Of a stretch of 64,000 bases of DNA, positions 57,232-64,000 are shown one piece after another; position 1 is the stretch's first letter; each line of letters begins with the position of its first letter. The stretch is from the NCBI RefSeq assembly GCF_013836145.1, contig NZ_CP057483.1:1178001-1242000 (forward strand). The letters run 5' to 3'. The notes beneath the pieces are model-generated. The model was not told the origin of the DNA, did not search any database, and saw only the letters and a list, made by a program, of their open reading frames with translations. The DNA is from Citrobacter sp. RHB25-C09. Its GTDB lineage: Bacteria > Pseudomonadota > Gammaproteobacteria > Enterobacterales > Enterobacteriaceae. Made by a program: the position numbers and the translations under genes.

Positions 57232-59733
57232 TTACTCTTTTGGTTTAAAGCGCAGCAGGCGGTTCGCGTTGCTCACCACGGTAATGGACGACAGCGCCAT
57301 GGCCGCCCCGGCAACGACCGGGTTAAGCAGGGTTCCGGTAAACGGCCACAGAATACCGGCGGCGACCGGAATACCGATGCTGTTATAGATAAACGCACCG
57401 AGCAGGTTTTGCTTCATATTGCGCAGCGTCGCTCTGGAGATGGAGAGCGCATCCGCCACGCCCATCAGGCTGTGACGCATCAGGGTGATGGCGGCAGTTT
57501 CAATCGCCACATCGCTTCCGCCACCCATCGCGATACCCACGTCAGCCTGAGCCAGCGCTGGGGCGTCGTTAATACCGTCGCCCACCATTGCCACCTGACG
57601 CCCCTGGCTTTGCAGGCGCTTAATGGCATCGGCTTTACCGTCCGGTAAAACGCCGGCAATGACCTCATCAATGCCAGCCTCTTTGGCGATCGCATTGGCC
57701 GTGGTTGGGTTATCACCCGTCAGCATCACCAGACGATATCCGGCGCGATGCAGCCGCTGAAGCGCCGCCACGCTGTCACTACGTAGCGGGTCGCGCACAG
57801 CCAGCAGTGCCGCCGCTTTGCCGTCAATAGCCAGCAGCACCGGGGTTGATCCCTGTGATGCCTGTGCGGAAATTTCCGTCTCCATTTCCGCCGTTGGCAC
57901 CTGCTGCTCGCTTAACAGCGCCTGATTGCCTAACAGCAGCGTATGACCTTCCGCTTCACCGCTAACGCCCAGCCCTCGCAGTGTGCGAAAGCCATTAACC
58001 TGCGGTAAATGGGCATCACCGGCCTTTTCGAGAATAGCGCGTGCCAGCGGGTGACTGGAGCCCTGTTCCAGAGCTGCCGCCAGGCGCAGCGCCTGCGCTT
58101 CTTCAATTCCGTTAAACGTTTTAATCGCGACGACCTGCGGTTTCCCTTCGGTCAGCGTGCCTGTTTTGTCAAACACGACCGTATCCAGCGTGCTGGCGCG
58201 TTGCAGGGCATCCGCGTCGCGAACCAGTACGCCAAATTCAGCCGCCCGCCCGACACCAGAAATGATCGACATCGGTGTTGCCAGACCCAGCGCACATGGA
58301 CAGGCGATAATTAACACCGTGGTGGCAATCACCAGGGTATAAACAATTTGCGGCGCGGGGCCAAAGAAGTACCAGATCCCGGCGCTGACCAGCGCGATCC
58401 CCACCACGACCGGAACAAACACCGCTGAAATTTTATCGGCCATCTGGCCAATTTCCGGTTTACTGCTTTGTGCCTGGCGCACCATGCGAATAATACGTGA
58501 CAGCGTGGTATGGCTGCCAACGGCGCTCGCCCGGAACAACACGCTGCCGTCCTGCACCACCGTCCCGGCATGCACGTTGTCACCTTCGCCTTTTTGCTGT
58601 GGGATAGGCTCACCGGTAAGCATTGCTTCGTCCAGCCACGCTTCGCCCTGGGTGATCTCACCGTCTACCGGTATGCGGTCGCCGGTAGTCAGGCGCAACA
58701 GCATCCCAGGCTGTACGTCCGCCAGCGGTACGTTCTTTTCGCCTTCGTCAGTGACCACGCGCGCTGTTGGCGGGGTGAGATCGAGCAATTTTTCCAGCGC
58801 CTTTGATGAACGCTGACGCGCCCGCGCTTCGAGCATATGTCCGAGGTTGATCAGACCAATAATCATCGCGCTGGCTTCATAATAAAGATGCCGCGCTTCC
58901 ATCGGGAACCATTGCGGCCACAGGTTGACGCTCATTGAGTAGAGCCAGGCAACCCCGGTGCCGAGTGCCACCAGTGTGTCCATGGTGGCGGTGCCGTTCA
59001 TCAGGCTCTTCCATGCACTGCGGTAGAAATGACCGCCCGCAAAGACCATAACAGCGAGGGTAACAAGGCCGATGACCAGCCACAGGCTGCGGTTATCGGC
59101 GCTTACCATCATGTTATCGCCCATCATTCCCCAGACCATCACCGGTATGCCCACCAGCAGGGCGACAATGGCCTGCCAGCGGAAGCGTTTCATGGTGGCG
59201 ATGGCGGTTTCCTGCTGGCGTTCACGGCGCTTAACGTCATCTTCGATCGCTTCTGCGCCATAGCCCGCTTTTTCCACCGCCTGGACTAATTCTGCTGCGG
59301 ACGCACTGCCCATGACCAGCGCAGTACGTTCCGCCAGGTTTACCCGTGCCTGAGTGACGCCCGGTACGCTTTGCAGCGCGTTCTGGACCCGGGAAACACA
59401 GCTGGCGCAGCTCATGCCGCTTAATAGCAGCTGTTGGCTATCATCTTCAGCCGTTGCTGCCGGAAGCTCATGAGGGACCGCTGCCAGTGCTTCCGACGGG
59501 ATTGATGACTCCGTCAGCGGTTTAGCCTTTGGGTGGCTTAACTCCGCACCATATCCGGCTTGTTTGATCGTTTCGATCAGCGCATCGGCGCTGGCCGTAC
59601 CGGTAACCCGTGCTTCGGTCACGGTGACCTCCGCCAGATCAACGTCCGGACGCTGTTCGAGACTTTCTTTTACGCGTTTAACGCAGTGACCACAGGACAG
59701 ACCGTCCAGGGTCAGGTCGATAACATGAGACAT
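57232..59733 (-). CDS. copA: Cu(I)-exporting P-type ATPase CopA
   Basis: Inner-membrane P1B ATPase that pumps Cu(I) from cytosol to periplasm. The 833 residues have two N-terminal heavy-metal-associated domains (Cys14/Cys17 in GLSCGHC; Cys109/Cys112 in GMSCASC), then eight membrane helices with the CPC metal site at 478-480. The catalytic Asp522 sits in DKTGTLTEG, with the HP motif (SSHPLARAI), TGDNPTT and [10 protein letters not shown] after it. A frameshift site after the first domain can give a short copper chaperone. It is divergent from cueR over the CueR promoter. Confidence 0.98.
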   Translation of the reverse strand: MSHVIDLTLDGLSCGHCVKRVKESLEQRPDVDLAEVTVTEARVTGTASADALIETIKQAGYGAELSHPKAKPLTESSIPSEALAAVPHELPAATAEDDSQQLLLSGMSCASCVSRVQNALQSVPGVTQARVNLAERTALVMGSASAAELVQAVEKAGYGAEAIEDDVKRRERQQETAIATMKRFRWQAIVALLVGIPVMVWGMMGDNMMVSADNRSLWLVIGLVTLAVMVFAGGHFYRSAWKSLMNGTATMDTLVALGTGVAWLYSMSVNLWPQWFPMEARHLYYEASAMIIGLINLGHMLEARARQRSSKALEKLLDLTPPTARVVTDEGEKNVPLADVQPGMLLRLTTGDRIPVDGEITQGEAWLDEAMLTGEPIPQQKGEGDNVHAGTVVQDGSVLFRASAVGSHTTLSRIIRMVRQAQSSKPEIGQMADKISAVFVPVVVGIALVSAGIWYFFGPAPQIVYTLVIATTVLIIACPCALGLATPMSIISGVGRAAEFGVLVRDADALQRASTLDTVVFDKTGTLTEGKPQVVAIKTFNGIEEAQALRLAAALEQGSSHPLARAILEKAGDAHLPQVNGFRTLRGLGVSGEAEGHTLLLGNQALLSEQQVPTAEMETEISAQASQGSTPVLLAIDGKAAALLAVRDPLRSDSVAALQRLHRAGYRLVMLTGDNPTTANAIAKEAGIDEVIAGVLPDGKADAIKRLQSQGRQVAMVGDGINDAPALAQADVGIAMGGGSDVAIETAAITLMRHSLMGVADALSISRATLRNMKQNLLGAFIYNSIGIPVAAGILWPFTGTLLNPVVAGAAMALSSITVVSNANRLLRFKPKE
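59527..59533 (-). promoter_or_regulatory. Programmed -1 frameshift heptamer in copA
   Basis: Codons 67-69 read CAC-CCA-AAG. The slippery C-CCA-AAG allows a -1 slip to CCC-AAA, giving Gly (GGC) and then TAA at 59522-59524. The product would be the first metal-binding domain alone, 70 residues, as known for CopA(Z) in E. coli. The stimulatory RNA structure was not folded here. Confidence 0.8.
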
Positions 59734-59796
59734 GGTGACTCCTCTTTAGGGCCAAATTTTATTGACCATTGCACTTCGGTTGGCTAACTGTTATTA

Positions 59797-59827
59797 ATCG
59801 TAAACCTTCCAGCAAGGGGAAGGTCAA
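59797..59827 (-). promoter_or_regulatory. CueR-controlled promoter of copA
   Basis: On the minus strand the -35 is TTGACC and the -10 is TACGAT, separated by 19 bases, the over-long spacer of MerR-type promoters. The spacer holds the dyad ACCTTCC-N7-GGAAGGT (59804-59824), the CueR operator. Confidence 0.92.
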
Positions 59828-59837
59828 GGAGTAAGGT

Positions 59838-60248
59838 ATGAATATATCCGATGTGGCTAAAAAAACCGGTTTAACCAGCAAAGCGATTCGCTTTTATGAA
59901 GAGAAAGGGCTGGTCACGCCGCCGCTGCGAAGCGATAACGGCTATCGCACTTACAGCCAGCAGCACCTGAATGAGCTGACGTTGCTGCGCCAGGCGCGTC
60001 AGGTGGGCTTTAACCTTGAAGAGTGCGGCGAACTGGTCAATTTGTTTAACGATCCGGCACGGCATAGTGCTGACGTCAAAAAGCGGACGCTGGAGAAAGT
60101 GGCTGATATTGAACGCCATATCAGCGAACTACAGTCAATGCGGACACAGTTATTAGCGTTGGCGGAGGCCTGCCCTGGTGATGACAGCGCCGATTGCCCG
60201 ATTATTGAAAACCTTTCCGGCTGCTGCCACCACAAGGTGAAGGCCTAA
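59838..60248 (+). CDS. cueR: Copper-responsive MerR-family activator CueR
   Basis: Senses Cu(I), Ag(I) and Au(I) and twists the 19-base-spaced promoters of copA and cueO into action. The 136 residues show the MerR winged helix (about 1-40, [18 protein letters not shown]), a dimerisation helix and the metal loop with Cys112 and Cys120 ([10 protein letters not shown]). There is also a Cys-Cys-His-His tail (GCCHHKVKA). The tail differs slightly from E. coli. The start has AAGGAG upstream. Its last 47 bases overlap, on the opposite strand, the end of the exported DUF3142-like gene. Confidence 0.97.
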   Translation: MNISDVAKKTGLTSKAIRFYEEKGLVTPPLRSDNGYRTYSQQHLNELTLLRQARQVGFNLEECGELVNLFNDPARHSADVKKRTLEKVADIERHISELQSMRTQLLALAEACPGDDSADCPIIENLSGCCHHKVKA

Positions 60249-60960
60249 CGCGCGGTGGGTTGAGCATAAACACCACCGTTCCGCGATACCAGGGGGAGTT
60301 CTGCAACTGTGCCTCGGCTTGCCGATCCCGCTTGCCGTGCTGTACCAGCCCGAGCTTGAACGGAATGCGCAGACGGGTCAGTGCAGGCAGATAGTCCTGA
60401 TAACGAGACACCGTATGACGCCCCTGATAACTTTGCACCACCAGTTCATTCACAGGCAGCGTGTTGAGCGTTGCAACATCGCCGGTTTTAGCCCAGTCCA
60501 GTAGTCCGGTCACGCCGAGCGCGAACTCGGGTGGAAGGTGTTGGCGCAGTGTCCGTAGAAAGGCCGCATAGTCGGCAAGCTGGTGGGTGGCCGCATCGAA
60601 ATCGACCTGTAAACCCACCACCTTATTTCCACTCTCCTGCCAGCGCTGCATCAGCCGGACGATCCGTGCCGGGATCGCCTCAGGTACGTCGAGGGTGGTA
60701 AAACGCACGGTAATCCAGACAGACGGAAACGTCAGACGGCTGACAGGGAGGCCAAGGCGCTGAAACACGACGTCGCCCGAGCGCGGTAACACCTCTCCCT
60801 GATGCAGATAAACCGTCTGCGCGTTCTGGAGTTCATCGCTGGCTTTTACCCCTGACCACAACCAGAAGGCCGAATGCTCACGAGCGGTGACCACTTCAGC
60901 CGCCTGCGACTGTCCGGCCAGCAGCGCGATTACCAGTAGTATTTGAGTTTTTGCGCCCAC
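60202..60960 (-). CDS. Exported DUF3142-like protein
   Basis: 252-residue protein with a signal peptide ([23 protein letters not shown]), hence periplasmic. The body has features I associate with DUF3142 proteins ([46 protein letters not shown]), possibly a TIM-barrel-like fold; the function is unknown. The start is a GTG at 60960, inside the end of the upstream gene (31-base overlap), so it is probably translated by coupling. Its last 15 or so residues ([14 protein letters not shown]) are encoded antisense to the 3' end of cueR and look like a recent extension. Not present in K-12. Confidence 0.72.
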   Translation of the reverse strand: MGAKTQILLVIALLAGQSQAAEVVTAREHSAFWLWSGVKASDELQNAQTVYLHQGEVLPRSGDVVFQRLGLPVSRLTFPSVWITVRFTTLDVPEAIPARIVRLMQRWQESGNKVVGLQVDFDAATHQLADYAAFLRTLRQHLPPEFALGVTGLLDWAKTGDVATLNTLPVNELVVQSYQGRHTVSRYQDYLPALTRLRIPFKLGLVQHGKRDRQAEAQLQNSPWYRGTVVFMLNPPRVRPSPCGGSSRKGFQ

Positions 60961-63071
60961 GGGCTGCCCGGATATTGCGTTTTCAACTGTGTGAACCAGC
61001 CTTTACGCTGCAGTTTGTCCACCTCTTCGCCACCACATTCATTCGCGCCGGAAGGGGCATAACACATAATGGCCCGATACAGCGCATAGCTTCTGTCTTC
61101 ATGTTCGGCCTTCGGCGAGGTGATCACCTGCTGATAGTAGCTCTGCCTGTCGAACTGTCCGAAGGGCTCTTTGCGGTCGATGGCAACCTCCAGCACACCG
61201 TTACCCGCTGCGTCCTTCCATAAATCAACATGGGTTTGCGTGGTGCGGAAGAACTCGCCCAGACAGTTCAACGCATGCGCATCATCGGCATGCTTGCTGA
61301 GGGTGGCGACGGTGTCATCCAGGCTGTGGCAGACATAACCGGCTTCGGCGGCAGTGCCGTTCCACTCAAACGCGGTCAGGTTTACATCATTAAAGGCCTC
61401 ACCAATAATCGGCTGGGTGATTTCACTTGCCAGCTTCCGGTCCTGTAACCAGTCGTTAAAGCGATTTTCGGTGAGATCGCGCACCAGCAGCGTATGCAGT
61501 GCAATAGTGCGTTCTTCATTATTCGGCCCCTGACGGACCTGCTGGCGCAACAGTTCCGGCGTCGCCACGGCTTTCAGTACCCTTGAGCGGTAACGCAGGT
61601 TAGTAACGACGCTATCAGGGGCAAAAACAGCCGCCGCCTGGCCATTAAACACCAGCGTGGCCGCCAGTTTTGCCTGTAGGTACTGTTGCTGCTCACCATC
61701 CTCACTGAGCTTCAGCAGTTTCAGCCAGAAATCACGTGCAGCAGGCCACTGTTTTTGCCCCATCAGCGCTTCGCCATACATCACCTGTTCACTGAAGGCG
61801 AGGATGTCGCGCGCGGGGAGTTTTTGTGCCGGCGTGACAGTCTGTAAAATGGCAGGCAGATTGTCCGTCGCCATCCAAAGATTCAGCTGCAAATCGCGCC
61901 AGAGCGAAAGTTTCCCGCTTTTTTCAAAGAACGGCTTACTGGCATCAAGGTCCGTCTGGGTGAGGGTGGGGACCTTGTCACGATTCGGTCGAATAGCGCG
62001 TAGCATTTCGATATAGCTGACTACTGGCGCATCGGTGAACGGCTGCTGAACGGATTGATCGTAGAACTGCATTCCAACGACATTGTCATACTCCGTCACC
62101 AGACGCTTGAGATCTTGCGCATCAGACGCCTGCAGAAACGCCTGTTCATAAAGACCTGCCAGCGGTGCCCAGTTCTGTAAATACCAGTTTATGCGGCGCA
62201 GCATGCCGCGGGATGACTCCGCGTAAAGTCCTTCCGGCCAGCGCTGGAGGTAGTCCTGTGCGGCGTTCTCTGCCTGAGCGGCGGCATTCCTGTCGATTCG
62301 CTGAATATCAAAATCACCATACTGTCCGGTGCTGTTTTCAGCGCTTTTATTCAGCGCCGTACGCATCAGCATGTATTGTGCGGTTTCTGCCAACCATGGA
62401 CGATCGCTGTTGACCAGCGGGGTAAAGTCTTGTTTGGCCGCTGCATATTCACCGGTGTAAAAATGCGCGGCTCCGGTCAGATAAGTGCGGTACGACACTG
62501 ATGACGATTCAGGCGCAAGCGTAATAAGCGATTCGCTAATTTGTTCGGCGCTCGCGCCGGAGTAGAGGCCTAAACGCGCCTGTGCCAGCGCCTGTTTTTG
62601 TTCCGCCGTCAGGGTGGTATCGCTTAGCAGCGCCGCAAAGAACTGGCTGACGCTGTCGGCATTGTTCGATACAAAGCGGTTTTCCTGCTCGTCGTCGTGG
62701 TTGAATTCGATCGGATCGACGTGCAATGAAGCCATTTGTTGGTTGAGAAGATCGTTTTCGTTCTGCCTGGTTGTCATTTCCGCCGCGCGCAGCGCAGTAT
62801 CCCACTGTGGATGAAAGGCAAAATAGACATCGCGCGAGCGGGTGAGATCCGCCGGTATCGGCTGGATAGGGAGCGTGACGGACTTCGCTTCGCTCAGCAG
62901 ACGCAGCAGGTTGTCGCGGGAATCGTTGCCGGGCTCAAGCACCGGTGTTCCGCTCAACAGGCAGTCATCCTCGCCCCATTTGCAGTATTCCATATCAAAA
63001 GAGGCGAATGCCTGTGGGGCACCCGCCAGTAGTGCGCAAAAACCGAAAGCTAACGGTGTCTTCCTGATCAT
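60930..63071 (-). CDS. Large exported helical (TPR-like) protein of unknown function
   Basis: 713 residues with a Sec signal peptide (PLAFGFCALLAGAPQAFA|SFD), hence periplasmic or outer-membrane-linked. After a short Cys-containing N-terminus (Cys30, Cys37) it appears to be mostly helical. Repeat-like segments such as YTGEYAAAKQDFTPLV, QYMLMRTALNKSAEN and GEALMGQKQWPAARDFWLKLL resemble TPR/Sel1 units. It ends [12 protein letters not shown] do not recognise a family. It lies between qmcA-ybbJ and the DUF3142-like gene, all on one strand with tiny gaps (21 bases to ybbJ, 31-base overlap downstream), so it is probably part of one operon. Not in K-12. Confidence 0.75.
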   Translation of the reverse strand: MIRKTPLAFGFCALLAGAPQAFASFDMEYCKWGEDDCLLSGTPVLEPGNDSRDNLLRLLSEAKSVTLPIQPIPADLTRSRDVYFAFHPQWDTALRAAEMTTRQNENDLLNQQMASLHVDPIEFNHDDEQENRFVSNNADSVSQFFAALLSDTTLTAEQKQALAQARLGLYSGASAEQISESLITLAPESSSVSYRTYLTGAAHFYTGEYAAAKQDFTPLVNSDRPWLAETAQYMLMRTALNKSAENSTGQYGDFDIQRIDRNAAAQAENAAQDYLQRWPEGLYAESSRGMLRRINWYLQNWAPLAGLYEQAFLQASDAQDLKRLVTEYDNVVGMQFYDQSVQQPFTDAPVVSYIEMLRAIRPNRDKVPTLTQTDLDASKPFFEKSGKLSLWRDLQLNLWMATDNLPAILQTVTPAQKLPARDILAFSEQVMYGEALMGQKQWPAARDFWLKLLKLSEDGEQQQYLQAKLAATLVFNGQAAAVFAPDSVVTNLRYRSRVLKAVATPELLRQQVRQGPNNEERTIALHTLLVRDLTENRFNDWLQDRKLASEITQPIIGEAFNDVNLTAFEWNGTAAEAGYVCHSLDDTVATLSKHADDAHALNCLGEFFRTTQTHVDLWKDAAGNGVLEVAIDRKEPFGQFDRQSYYQQVITSPKAEHEDRSYALYRAIMCYAPSGANECGGEEVDKLQRKGWFTQLKTQYPGSPWAQKLKYYW

Positions 63072-63092
63072 TTTCTTCGTCCTGTAAACCGC

Positions 63093-63551
63093 TTATCGCG
63101 GTACTGCTCTGACATATAACGTAATGCCTTCAACGGCAACCACTTCAACCTGGGTGCCTGATGTCAGGTCTTCGCTGGCGTTGACGGGCCAGGAGCTGTC
63201 ACCCACGCGCATATGACCACGCCCGTTGATAAGATCGGTTTCCAGTACAAAACGGCGCCCCACCAACTGCTTGCCACGCTGGTTCAACTGGCTGTCTGCC
63301 GGTTTTTGCTCGCGGACGCGTTTGGCCAGCCATTTCCACCACAGCCAGGCGGCAAGGAGGGTTAACACGGCAAACATCACGCCCTGCCACTCCCAGCCGA
63401 CGGGCAGCAGCCAGACAACGATGCCGGTAATGACCGCCGCAACGCCGCTCCACAGCAGATAGCCGTTACCGCCCAGCATCTCGGCAGCGAGAAGCAGACC
63501 GCCGAGGCTAAGCCATAAAATATGGGGGTGTAGCACTATCATCTCGATCAT
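63093..63551 (-). CDS. ybbJ: NfeD-family membrane protein YbbJ
   Basis: 152-residue NfeD-like protein: two or three N-terminal membrane helices ([55 protein letters not shown]), then an OB-fold domain (about 85-150, [28 protein letters not shown]). NfeD proteins pair with SPFH/stomatin proteins, here the upstream qmcA. The qmcA stop and the ybbJ ATG share one base (63551), so the two are coupled. Confidence 0.94.
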   Translation of the reverse strand: MIEMIVLHPHILWLSLGGLLLAAEMLGGNGYLLWSGVAAVITGIVVWLLPVGWEWQGVMFAVLTLLAAWLWWKWLAKRVREQKPADSQLNQRGKQLVGRRFVLETDLINGRGHMRVGDSSWPVNASEDLTSGTQVEVVAVEGITLYVRAVPR

Positions 63552-64000
63552 TATCTTTTCCGCTCGCTGGCGCTGTCCTTGATAAGTTCAGCGATCCCAC
63601 CAATGGAGCCCATCAGACTGCTGGCATCCAGCGGCATCATTACCACTTTGCTGTTACTGGATGAGCCAATTTGCTGGAGTGCTTCGGTGTATTTCTGTGC
63701 CACGAAGTAATTCACCGCCTGAATATCACCGGAGGCGATGGCTTCAGACACCATTTTGGTCGCACGGGCTTCCGCTTCCGCAGAACGCTCGCGGGCTTCA
63801 GCCTGTAAGAATGCGGACTGGCGTTCACCTTCAGCGATCAGGATCTTAGACTGTTTTTCCCCTTCGGCTTTGACGATTTCGGCCTGGCGAATACCTTCCG
63901 CCTCGAGAATGTTGGCACGCTTGGTACGCTCTGCCTTCATCTGGGCGTTCATCGCTTCAATAAGCTCGGCTGGGGGACGAACATCACGAATTTCAATACG
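63551..64000 (-). CDS. qmcA: SPFH/stomatin-like protein QmcA, 3' part (5' end outside window)
   Basis: Membrane-anchored prohibitin/stomatin-type protein linked to membrane microdomains and FtsH. The frame is open to the window edge, so the Met at 63952 is internal. The 149 residues seen include the end of the SPFH domain ([21 protein letters not shown]) and a charged coiled coil of Glu/Ala/Arg repeats ([28 protein letters not shown]). The conserved C-terminal [20 protein letters not shown] is also present. First gene of a run with ybbJ and the two exported unknowns. Confidence 0.96.
   Translation of the reverse strand, partial: RIEIRDVRPPAELIEAMNAQMKAERTKRANILEAEGIRQAEIVKAEGEKQSKILIAEGERQSAFLQAEARERSAEAEARATKMVSEAIASGDIQAVNYFVAQKYTEALQQIGSSSNSKVVMMPLDASSLMGSIGGIAELIKDSASERKR

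Overview
This is chromosomal DNA of an enteric bacterium of the Enterobacteriaceae, close to Escherichia and Salmonella and most like Citrobacter. Almost every gene is syntenic with the E. coli K-12 tig-to-qmcA region and the proteins are near-identical in length. A few cassettes absent from K-12 (a cysteine desulfhydrase-like gene next to decR, a MocR/YczE module, a periplasmic pair next to cueR) resemble the Salmonella/Citrobacter side of the family. The genus is inferred from gene content and sequence feel, not from a search. There is no rRNA, tRNA, prophage, IS element or CRISPR array in the window.

Layout. 1-9243: protein quality control and envelope folding (tig 3' end, clpP-clpX, lon, hupB, ppiD, ybaV, fadM), with sigma32-type promoters before clpP and lon. 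9346-14399: queC, ybaE, cof, a PLP-dependent cysteine desulfhydrase-like gene and the divergent Lrp-family regulator decR. 14445-21924: the mdlAB ABC exporter, the nitrogen-regulated glnK-amtB operon behind a sigma54 promoter and NtrC site, tesB, ybaY, ybaZ. 22079-25371: 4.5S RNA (ffs), then an accessory block (two overlapping small unknown genes, a MocR regulator and a divergent YczE-type membrane protein) and ybaA. 25411-29084: pdeB, ylaC, maa and the hha-tomB pair. 29585-38228: acrAB, divergent acrR with a shared palindromic operator, then mscK. 38265-43139: an Rpn-type nuclease gene not found here in K-12, ybaM, priC, ybaN, apt and dnaX with its programmed frameshift site. 43193-50537: ybaB-recR, htpG, adk, hemH, aes, gsk. 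50628-57132: ybaL, fsr, ushA, ybaK, ybaP. 57232-60248: copA and cueR directly divergent around the CueR-type promoter, without the glsA-ybaT genes that separate them in K-12. 60202-64000: two unknown exported proteins, ybbJ and the 3' part of qmcA, all on the minus strand.

Themes. The left part links ATP-dependent proteolysis and folding under heat-shock control. The middle joins nitrogen sensing with ammonium uptake, and second-messenger and biofilm control (pdeB, hha-tomB) with multidrug efflux. The right part mixes recombination/replication (dnaX, recR, priC), purine salvage (apt, adk, gsk, ushA), haem synthesis and copper export. Eight REP/BIME repeat patches sit in intergenic spaces after genes. 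The least understood content is the small gene pair at 22366-22832 and the exported pair at 60202-63071; neither function can be named from sequence alone.
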